DNA of 6,060 nucleotides from an uncultured Oscillospiraceae bacterium. GTDB lineage: Bacteria > Bacillota > Clostridia > Oscillospirales > Oscillospiraceae. The DNA lies in the NCBI GenBank assembly GCA_934590505.1, contig CAKTPC010000122.1:1-6060 (forward strand). The letters run 5' to 3'. The translations under genes were made by a program, and so were the position numbers. The notes below the pieces were generated by a model. It did not search any database, was not told where the DNA came from, and worked only from the letters and a program-made list of their open reading frames with translations. Below, one piece after another: positions 1 through 4,490 of the stretch; positions within the stretch are counted from its first letter, which is position 1; every line of letters starts with the position of its first letter.

Positions 1-861
1 CGTCTGAGCGATTATCAGGAGCAGTACGGCGACCTGTATAACCTCGAGGCCACTCCCGCCGAGTCCACCTCCTACCGCCTTGCGAAGCACGATGTTGAGC
101 TCTATCCCGACATCATCACTGCGGCGGAGCCGGGCGGCACCCCGTACTATACCAACAGCTCGCACCTGCCTGTCGGCTACACCGAGGATATCTTCGCCGC
201 GCTCGACATTCAGGACGATCTCCAGACACGCTACACCTCCGGTACCGTTTTCCACGCCTTCCTCGGCGAGAAACTGCCGAGCTGGGAGGCCGCGGCAAAC
301 CTCGTGCGCAAGATCGCCGAGAACTATAAGCTGCCTTATTACACCCTTTCTCCCACCTACTCCGTCTGCAAGCACCACGGCTACATCAGCGGCGAGCATT
401 TTACCTGCCCTGAGTGCGGCGAACCCGCCGAGGTCTACAGCCGCATCACCGGCTACTACCGCCCCGTACAGAACTGGAATGCCGGCAAGACTCAGGAGTA
501 CAAGGAGCGTAAGGAATACGTCATCGACCATTCCGTGCTCAAGCACAACGGACCGATCGAGGAGTCCGCACCCAAGACCGAGGAGAACACCGCAAAGAAC
601 GGCGAGCATGAGGGCGAGGTCAGCAGCGGCGCGAGAGCCATGCTCTTCACGACTCAGACCTGCCCCAACTGCCGCATCGCCTGCTCCTATCTCGATAAGG
701 CCGGCTTTGAGTATGAGAAGCTGCTGGCCGGGGACAATGTTGAGCTCGCGCTCAACTACGGCGTCAAGCAGGCTCCTACCCTTGTCGTCACTGACGGCGA
801 GAACTTTGAGAAGTTCGCAGGCGCGAGCGCTATCAAGGCGTTCCTGAGCACCCGGGCATAA
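1..861 (+). CDS. nrdD: Anaerobic ribonucleoside-triphosphate reductase (class III), C-terminal part with fused thioredoxin-like domain; 5' end outside window
   Basis: NrdD reduces ribonucleoside triphosphates to dNTPs in the cytoplasm by glycyl-radical chemistry and works only without oxygen. The open frame enters from the left edge and gives 286 residues. Visible are the NrdD stretch PYYTNSSHLPVGY, a metal site made of C123 (followed by KHH), C136 and C139 (CPEC), and the glycyl-radical loop RITGYY with the radical Gly at residue 151 (bases 451-453). Ordinary NrdD would end about 25 residues later. Here a Glu/Lys-rich linker (about 176-210) leads into a 75-residue thioredoxin/glutaredoxin-like domain: beta strand MLFTT, active site CPNC (C221, C224), an extra C228, then QAPTLVV with the expected cis-proline. 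Family knowledge: class III enzymes use either formate or a thioredoxin-type protein as reductant. Inference: this one uses its own tethered redox domain. The activase gene nrdG is not immediately downstream; trxB is. The catalytic cysteines that would show the reductant type lie outside the window. Confidence 0.95.
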   Translation, partial: RLSDYQEQYGDLYNLEATPAESTSYRLAKHDVELYPDIITAAEPGGTPYYTNSSHLPVGYTEDIFAALDIQDDLQTRYTSGTVFHAFLGEKLPSWEAAANLVRKIAENYKLPYYTLSPTYSVCKHHGYISGEHFTCPECGEPAEVYSRITGYYRPVQNWNAGKTQEYKERKEYVIDHSVLKHNGPIEESAPKTEENTAKNGEHEGEVSSGARAMLFTTQTCPNCRIACSYLDKAGFEYEKLLAGDNVELALNYGVKQAPTLVVTDGENFEKFAGASAIKAFLSTRA

Positions 862-881
862 GCCAAGCATATAAAAAAATC

Positions 882-905
882 AAAGCCCGGGCTTATCCGG
901 GCTTT
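882..905. terminator. Hairpin between nrdD and trxB, possible terminator or processing site
   Basis: A perfect 9-bp stem, AAAGCCCGG / CCGGGCTTT with a 6-base loop, starts 20 bases after the nrdD stop. On the + strand it is followed by GTCATG, so the U-tract is only the three T of the stem. On the - strand it is followed by GATTTTTTTAT, a classical intrinsic terminator tail, although no - strand gene ends here. It may partially terminate nrdD transcription or protect its 3' end. The trxB ribosome binding site begins only 7 bases later. Confidence 0.65.
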
Positions 906-925
906 GTCATGTGAGGATGTAGAAC

Positions 926-1831
926 ATGATCTATGACGTCATCGTTATCGGCGGCGGTCCCGCGGGGCTCACCGCGGCGACATATATAAGGCGCGCGGGG
1001 AAGAGCGTGCTGGTCATCGAGAAGGCCGCCTTCGGCGGGCAGATCACGCGCAGCCCCAATGTCGAAAACTTCCCCAGCTATATCTCCGTCAGCGGCACGC
1101 AGATAGGCGACATGCTGCTTGAGCAGGCCATGAACCAGGGGGCGGAGGTCGAGCTTGAGGAGGTCGTCTCCGTATCAGCTTCGGGCGAGGAAAAGACTGT
1201 TCTCTGCGCTTCCGGTGCGGAATATGCCTGCCGTGCGCTCATAATCGCGACCGGCGCAAAGCCGCGCACCCTCGGCCTTGAAAACGAGGAGCGGCTCACC
1301 GGCAGCGGCGTGTGCTATTGCAGCGTGTGCGACGGTGCATTCTTCGCCGGGCAGGACGTTGCCGTCTCGGGCGGCGGCAACAGCGCGCTGTCTGACGCGA
1401 TGCTGCTGAGCGAAATTTGCCGCAAGGTGTATCTCATCCACCGGCGCGGCAGCTTCCGCGGCGAGGCAAGGCTCGTCGAGGCGCTGCGCGGCAAGTCCAA
1501 CGTTGAGTTTGTTCTCGATGCGAAGATAAGCGCACTGATCGGCGCAGACGAGCTCTCCGGTGTCGAGGTCGAGCAGGGCGGCGAGCGCCGCGTGCTGCCG
1601 GTCTCCGGGCTCTTCGTCTCCATCGGCCGCGCGCCCGATACCGAAATTTTCAGCGGGCTCATCTCTCTCGATAAGGGCGGCTATGCCGCCTCAGGCGAGG
1701 ACTGCCTGACTGTCTGCCCCGGCGTGTTTGCCGCTGGGGACTGCCGCGCAAAGTCCGTCCGCCAGCTCACGACCGCCATGTCTGACGGCTCCGTCGCGGC
1801 TCTCGCGGCCTGCGCATGGCTGGATAAATAA
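926..1831 (+). CDS. trxB: Thioredoxin reductase, NADPH type
   Basis: This flavoenzyme passes electrons from NADPH through FAD and a redox-active disulfide to thioredoxin-type proteins in the cytoplasm. The 301-residue length fits low-molecular-weight TrxB (about 300-320). In order: the FAD-binding GGGPAG at 9-14, FGGQI at 36-40, the disulfide CSVC at 132-135 (CxxC followed by DG as in the family), the second nucleotide-binding motif GGGNSA at 149-154, HRR at 172-174 with FR at 177-178, which in this family contacts the NADPH 2'-phosphate, and the C-terminal FAD motif GVFAAGDC near 266-273 followed by RAKSVRQLTTA. Keeping both the GGGNSA and HRR motifs argues for NADPH rather than the ferredoxin- or deazaflavin-dependent clostridial variants. 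The ATG start is supported by GAGG at 913-916, nine bases upstream. Lying 64 bases behind nrdD on the same strand, it probably reduces the thioredoxin-like domain fused to NrdD as well as any free thioredoxin. Confidence 0.95.
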   Translation: MIYDVIVIGGGPAGLTAATYIRRAGKSVLVIEKAAFGGQITRSPNVENFPSYISVSGTQIGDMLLEQAMNQGAEVELEEVVSVSASGEEKTVLCASGAEYACRALIIATGAKPRTLGLENEERLTGSGVCYCSVCDGAFFAGQDVAVSGGGNSALSDAMLLSEICRKVYLIHRRGSFRGEARLVEALRGKSNVEFVLDAKISALIGADELSGVEVEQGGERRVLPVSGLFVSIGRAPDTEIFSGLISLDKGGYAASGEDCLTVCPGVFAAGDCRAKSVRQLTTAMSDGSVAALAACAWLDK

Positions 1832-1841
1832 TGTAAATATG

Positions 1842-1881
1842 AAACGACAGGCTGCACGGAACTCCGTGCAGCCTGTCGTTT
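1842..1881 (+). terminator. Long palindromic hairpin after trxB (copy 1 of a duplicated palindrome)
   Basis: It starts 10 bases after the trxB stop. The arms are a perfect 19-bp inverted repeat (AAACGACAGGCTGCACGGA and its complement) around the central bases AC. The stem is long and GC-rich, which fits a transcription terminator for trxB, but the 3' side has only TTT followed by GAGCATG, so the U-tract is poor. The 39 bases 1843-1881 recur exactly at 1985-2023. Confidence 0.7.
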
Positions 1882-1932
1882 GAGCATGTCAAAGAACCCG
1901 TATGCAGCAGAGGTCACGGGAAGGAAGATACG

Positions 1933-1963
1933 GTGAAAGAAACCCAGGAGGGGTGTCTTTCAC
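1933..1963. other. Imperfect hairpin in the spacer between the two palindromes
   Basis: GTGAAAGA (1933-1940) pairs with TCTTTCAC (1956-1963). After one A/G mismatch the stem continues with ACCC (1942-1945) and GGGT (1951-1954), leaving the loop AGGAG. No T-run follows closely on either strand, so it is not an obvious intrinsic terminator. It is unrelated in sequence to the flanking 39-base palindromes. Role unknown. Confidence 0.45.
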
Positions 1964-1973
1964 GTCCAATAAG

Positions 1974-2022
1974 AAAAAAGTCTGAACGACAGGCTGCACG
2001 GAACTCCGTGCAGCCTGTCGTT
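1974..2022 (-). terminator. Intrinsic terminator of the alpha/beta hydrolase gene (copy 2 of the palindrome)
   Basis: On the - strand the 18-bp palindrome (2022-1985) begins inside the hydrolase stop codon (TAA at 2024-2022) and is followed, after CAGAC, by six T (1979-1974). This is a stem plus U-tract, with the tract set five bases off the stem. It is a better terminator than the identical palindrome behind trxB because of that T-run. Confidence 0.75.
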
Positions 2023-2861
2023 TACGTCTGCGGCGCGAAATAATTCGATTGAGCGTAGGCAAAGCTTTCGTTGAAGCGGCGCGCGGCCTCGATGCTGAGT
2101 GCGTCATTTGGCCGCATCATGTCAAAGGCGTGCATGTCCGTCTCATAAACGTCAGCACTTGCGGGTATACCGCAGTCCCTTAGCCGCCGGATATAATTCA
2201 GCGTCTCGGCATAGAACGGCTCGCCGGTGCTGACGAAGGTATACGCCGGGGGCAGCCCCTCCATGTTCTCGACACGGGCGGGCGCCGCGTATGGCGAAAG
2301 CCATTCCCGGTCAGCGCCGCGCAGATAGCAGCGCCATCCGAAGTGGTTCTTCCATGTGTTCCACATACGCCCGTGGTTATCGCGCGAGGTCTCTGTGTCC
2401 CGGTCGTCAAGCATCGGGTAGAGCGGCATCTGAAAGGCGATGTTCACCTCTTTTGTGTCCCGCGCCCTGATGCAGACCGCCGCGCACAGCCCTCCGCCCG
2501 CGCTCTCGCCGCCGACCATGAGCTGGTCCTGACGCATCCCAAGCTCCGCCGCGTGCTCCTTCATATAAACCAGCGCCGTATAGCAGTCGTCGATCGCCGC
2601 GGGGTACGGCGAAAACGGTGCAAGCCGGTAGTCGGGGGAGACGACGACAGCGCCGAAGCTCTTCACCAGCTCGACTGCGCGGGAGATGTATACCATCTCC
2701 TTCATGCCGGAAATATATCCGCCGCCGTGGATCCACAGCACGCCCGTAGCCGGGGCGGAAAGCTCCTCCGGGGACAGCACCAGCGCCGGGACGCGCCGGG
2801 CACCTGATGGGATGTATATTTTCCGCACCCGTATTCCCGGGCAGGGCTTCATTATAAGCAT
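2022..2861 (-). CDS. Alpha/beta hydrolase, HSL (family IV) type esterase/lipase
   Basis: Predicted to hydrolyse carboxylic esters of short or medium acyl or acetyl groups; the real substrate cannot be read from the sequence. The 279 residues show the HSL-family layout: oxyanion-hole HGGGY at 45-49, YRLAPFSPYPAAIDD at 78-92, nucleophile elbow GESAGGG with Ser120, and His244 in MHAFD. The acid member normally sits in a DPLRDE-like segment. Here the aligned stretch is GEPFYAET (213-220), so Glu214 would replace Asp. There is no signal peptide or membrane segment, so it is probably cytoplasmic. The first ATG is supported by AGGAG at 2872-2868, six bases upstream; a second ATG at codon 4 is too far from it. 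It appears monocistronic, with its own promoter upstream and a terminator touching its stop codon. Deacetylation of sugars or xenobiotic ester cleavage are possible roles, without direct evidence. Confidence 0.9.
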   Translation of the reverse strand: MLIMKPCPGIRVRKIYIPSGARRVPALVLSPEELSAPATGVLWIHGGGYISGMKEMVYISRAVELVKSFGAVVVSPDYRLAPFSPYPAAIDDCYTALVYMKEHAAELGMRQDQLMVGGESAGGGLCAAVCIRARDTKEVNIAFQMPLYPMLDDRDTETSRDNHGRMWNTWKNHFGWRCYLRGADREWLSPYAAPARVENMEGLPPAYTFVSTGEPFYAETLNYIRRLRDCGIPASADVYETDMHAFDMMRPNDALSIEAARRFNESFAYAQSNYFAPQT

Positions 2862-2889
2862 AGGCCGCTCCTGTTGTGGTTTTTCTGAT

Positions 2890-2918
2890 AATATACATCA
2901 AAAGCTCCGTCCGCGCAA
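2890..2918 (-). promoter_or_regulatory. Likely sigma-A promoter of the alpha/beta hydrolase gene
   Basis: On the - strand a -35 box TTGCGC (2918-2913, 3/6 matches) and a -10 box TATATT (2895-2890, 5/6 matches) are 17 bases apart. The -10 lies about 28 bases before the start codon and just upstream of the Shine-Dalgarno sequence, giving a short leader. The strong terminator of the preceding gene ends immediately upstream, so a separate promoter is expected. The weak -35 lowers confidence. Confidence 0.5.
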
Positions 2919-2928
2919 GGCGGGCGAT

Positions 2929-2963
2929 AAAAAGGCTCTGCACCGGTTTTTCGGTGCAGAGCC
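2929..2963 (-). terminator. Intrinsic terminator of the ugpC-type ATPase gene
   Basis: A perfect 12-bp stem, GGCTCTGCACCG / CGGTGCAGAGCC (2934-2945 with 2952-2963), has a 6-base loop. On the - strand it is directly followed by five T (2933-2929), 17 bases after the ATPase stop codon. This is the clearest Rho-independent terminator in the window. It should insulate the downstream hydrolase gene from ATPase transcription. Confidence 0.9.
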
Positions 2964-2980
2964 AATATTTGCTGTTTACC

Positions 2981-4165
2981 TTACCATTCGAGGTTCTTTT
3001 CCGTCTCCTTGGAAAAGACGTGTGCGACGTTGCCGTTGAAGCTGAAGCTGACGGCGTCGCCCATTGCATAGTGCTCCTTCATGTCGAGCGTCGGGACGAT
3101 GATGATAACGTCCTTACCCTCGGCGGTGACGTGCAGGTGCACGGACGAGCCCATCATTTCGCTCACGTCGACCTTCGCGGCGATACCCTCGCCGGCAGGC
3201 GCGATGACCGTGTGCTCCGGACGGACGCCGAGCGTCACGGGCTGGGACTTCACGTCGTTTTCAAGCAGGCGCGCTTCCTTCTCCTCGCTCAGCTCAATGC
3301 GCTTGCCGCCGAGCTCGACGAAGAACTTCTTATCCTCGCGCACGAGCTGCGCGTCGAAGAAGTTCATCTGCGGCGTGCCGATGAAGCCCGCGACGAAGAG
3401 GTTGCGCGGATTGTTGAACACCTCCTGCGGGGTGCCGATCTGCTGAATGTAGCCGTCGCGCATGATGACTATCCTGTCGCCGAGGGTCATGGCCTCGGTC
3501 TGGTCGTGGGTGACGTATATAAAGGTTGTATTGATACGTTCGCGCAGCTTGATTATCTCGGCGCGCATCTGGTTGCGCAGCTTAGCGTCGAGGTTGGAGA
3601 GCGGCTCGTCCATCAGAAAGACTGCGGGATCGCGCACGATCGCGCGGCCGATGGCGACGCGCTGGCGCTGGCCGCCGGACAGAGCCTTGGGCTTGCGGTC
3701 AAGGTACTGGGTGATATCGAGGATCTCCGCGGCTTCGCGGACCTTCTTGTCGATAACGTCCTTGCGCTCCTTGCGCAGCTTCAGGGAGAAGGCCATGTTC
3801 TCATAGACGGTCATGTGCGGGTACAGGGCGTAGTTCTGGAAAACCATTGCGATATCCCTGTCCTTGGGCGCGACGTCGTTCATGAGCTTGCCGTCGATGT
3901 AAAGCTCTCCCTCGGTGATCTCCTCAAGACCTGCGACCATTCTCAGCGTCGTGGACTTGCCGCAGCCGGAGGGGCCGACCAGAACGATGAACTCCTTATC
4001 GGCGATGTCAAGGCTGAATTCCTGCACCGCGACAACGCCCTGCTCGGTTATCTGGAGCTTGGCCTTGCCTTCCTCTTCCTTGTCGTCCTTCTTCTTTTTC
4101 TTCTTGTTCTCTCCGCTTACGAACGGGTAGATTTTTTTGACATTTCTCAGTGATACGGTTGCCAT
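2981..4165 (-). CDS. ugpC: Sugar ABC transporter ATP-binding protein, MalK/MsmK/UgpC family
   Basis: Membrane-associated ATPase that powers carbohydrate (or glycerol-3-phosphate) importers of the CUT1 type. The 394 residues show, in order: MATVSLRNVKKIYPF with the putative A-loop Tyr13, Walker A GPSGCGKST (64-72), Q-loop Gln110, ABC signature LSGGQ (162-166), Walker B VFLMDE (182-187), D-loop SNLD (190-193), switch His220, then a C-terminal TOBE/OB-like regulatory domain from about 265, including LGVRPEHT. A lysine- and glutamate-rich insert (about 18-43, with six Lys in a row) separates the A-loop from the VAVQEFSLDI strand; typical MalK/MsmK proteins are nearly continuous there. The start at ATG 4165 is chosen because the family's first strand begins there; the frame stays open to a GTG at 4246, but those 27 residues do not look like ABC sequence. 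The Shine-Dalgarno sequence at 4165 is weak. No permease or binding-protein genes are adjacent, which fits a shared MsmK-like ATPase serving several importers. Confidence 0.93.
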   Translation of the reverse strand: MATVSLRNVKKIYPFVSGENKKKKKKDDKEEEGKAKLQITEQGVVAVQEFSLDIADKEFIVLVGPSGCGKSTTLRMVAGLEEITEGELYIDGKLMNDVAPKDRDIAMVFQNYALYPHMTVYENMAFSLKLRKERKDVIDKKVREAAEILDITQYLDRKPKALSGGQRQRVAIGRAIVRDPAVFLMDEPLSNLDAKLRNQMRAEIIKLRERINTTFIYVTHDQTEAMTLGDRIVIMRDGYIQQIGTPQEVFNNPRNLFVAGFIGTPQMNFFDAQLVREDKKFFVELGGKRIELSEEKEARLLENDVKSQPVTLGVRPEHTVIAPAGEGIAAKVDVSEMMGSSVHLHVTAEGKDVIIIVPTLDMKEHYAMGDAVSFSFNGNVAHVFSKETEKNLEW

Positions 4166-4299
4166 TCTTTTCGACTCTATGCGCCGGGCCTCCGCCTCAG
4201 ACGCACTCGCAGGGGCATCGCCGCCCGCATTACGGCAGATCTCCACGCTGCCGCACCCTGAGCCTCAGGGAAAATAATTTCCTCCTTCATTAAAGCTAT

Positions 4300-4325
4300 G
4301 CGCGGCATTGTGTGGAGTGCCGCGC
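4300..4325. other. 8-bp GC-rich hairpin in the divergent intergenic region
   Basis: GCGCGGCA (4300-4307) is the exact complement of TGCCGCGC (4318-4325) around a 10-base loop. Read as - strand RNA, the loop begins CUCC, which could pair with the GGAG of the orphan Shine-Dalgarno sequence at 4288-4282. That pairing is inference only. No T-run follows on either strand, so a terminator is unlikely. Confidence 0.4.
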
Positions 4326-4337
4326 ACGCAGTCAAAT

Positions 4338-4352
4338 CGGGTACAGTACCCG
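4338..4352. promoter_or_regulatory. 15-base palindrome at the expected start of ugpC transcription, operator candidate
   Basis: CGGGTAC-A-GTACCCG is a perfect palindrome with an odd centre. On the - strand it covers roughly +4 to +18 relative to the -10 box at 4367-4362, a classical place for a repressor to block initiation or early elongation. Its shape (7-base half-sites, single central base) suits a dimeric helix-turn-helix regulator. I cannot name the regulator, and no regulator gene lies in the window. Confidence 0.5.
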
Positions 4353-4361
4353 TTACATTCG

Positions 4362-4390
4362 ATTATACAGGCCGCGCCCTGATATTACAA
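4362..4390 (-). promoter_or_regulatory. Sigma-A promoter of the ugpC-type ATPase gene
   Basis: On the - strand TTGTAA (4390-4385, 4/6 matches to TTGACA) and a perfect TATAAT (4367-4362) are separated by exactly 17 bases. Transcription would start near 4355, leaving a leader of about 190 bases before the ATPase ATG. This is the best promoter match in the window and lies in the only divergent intergenic region. Confidence 0.75.
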
Positions 4391-4458
4391 CTCAAAAATC
4401 CCCACCGGAAATTGTGCACTTTGCCATGGAATACCGCCGCGCCGCCGCGCATATACAT

Positions 4459-4490
4459 AGGAGGAAAACTTTACGGGTGGTGAAGAGATG
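4459..4490 (+). promoter_or_regulatory. Translation start region of the M14 peptidase: strong AGGAGG not matched to the ATG
   Basis: AGGAGG (4459-4464) is the best ribosome binding site on this strand, yet the ATG at 4488 is 23 bases away. In the same frame an ACG codon (4473-4475) lies 8 bases after AGGAGG, and the codons between are open (GGT GGT GAA GAG). The ATG itself is preceded only by weak GGTG/GAAGAG sequences 1-6 bases away. No in-frame ATG, GTG or TTG lies between, and a TAG at 4458-4460 closes the frame upstream. Either a rare ACG start is used or the ATG is served by the weak site. I see no clear sigma-A promoter for this gene upstream. Confidence 0.4.

Larger units (their letters stand above)
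1843..2023. repeat. Two identical 39-base palindromes 142 bases apart, framing a convergent junction
   Basis: Bases 1843-1881 and 1985-2023 are identical over 39 positions. Each is an 18-bp inverted repeat, AACGACAGGCTGCACGGA, then AC, then its complement, plus one T. Similarity stops sharply outside the unit. One copy sits at the end of trxB and the other touches the stop codon of the convergent hydrolase. The 103 bases between hold another hairpin and no convincing gene. Terminators of unrelated genes seldom match to the base, including their centre, so a duplicated or dispersed palindromic element used as a terminator is the likely reading. Recombination between two copies is an alternative. 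Confidence 0.8.
4166..4361 (-). other. Long, hairpin-rich leader of the ugpC-type gene with an orphan Shine-Dalgarno sequence
   Basis: If the promoter at 4390-4362 is used, the transcript has a leader of about 190 bases. On the - strand it holds an 8-bp hairpin GCGCGGCA / TGCCGCGC (4325-4300), a strong Shine-Dalgarno-like AAGGAGG (4288-4282) with no ATG, GTG or TTG at a normal distance, a short CCCTGA / TCAGGG hairpin (4270-4256) and a CGGCAG / CTGCCG hairpin (4253-4233). A TGA closes the ATPase frame just downstream of AAGGAGG, so that site cannot start the ATPase. I recognise no known riboswitch. No other gene is supported here. Confidence 0.35.

Noticed and set aside
80..847. A long open frame on the + strand overlapping nrdD
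   Set aside because: Its composition is Arg/Ser/Pro-rich low-complexity of the kind produced by reading a GC-rich gene out of frame; the nrdD frame over the same bases has clear conserved motifs.
1953..1985. A ten-residue frame starting GTG behind AGGAGG in the spacer hairpin
   Set aside because: The Shine-Dalgarno spacing is about one base, far too short, and the start lies inside the stem.
1843..2023. CRISPR array or integron attC-like sites
   Set aside because: Only two copies, each a full palindrome, with a 103-base spacer much too long for CRISPR, and no attC core sites or nearby integrase.
2876..4153. A 425-codon open frame on the + strand antisense to the ATPase gene
   Set aside because: It is the mirror of a GC-rich coding frame; the product is a His/Asp/Leu-rich sequence with no recognisable motif, and the opposite strand encodes a complete ABC ATPase.
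4177..4230. A 17-residue Arg-rich upstream open frame in the ATPase leader (- strand)
   Set aside because: No Shine-Dalgarno sequence at its ATG; Arg-rich composition is expected by chance at this GC content. The orphan AAGGAGG is about 50 bases away and cannot serve it.
4166..4246. N-terminal extension of the ATPase from a GTG at 4246
   Set aside because: The 27 extra residues do not resemble an ABC domain, the GTG has only a weak AGGG upstream, and the family's first strand begins at the ATG at 4165.
4298..4483. A 61-residue open frame on the + strand in the divergent intergenic region
   Set aside because: No ribosome binding site before its ATG, no recognisable motif, and it runs through the - strand promoter, the palindrome and the ribosome binding site of the peptidase gene.
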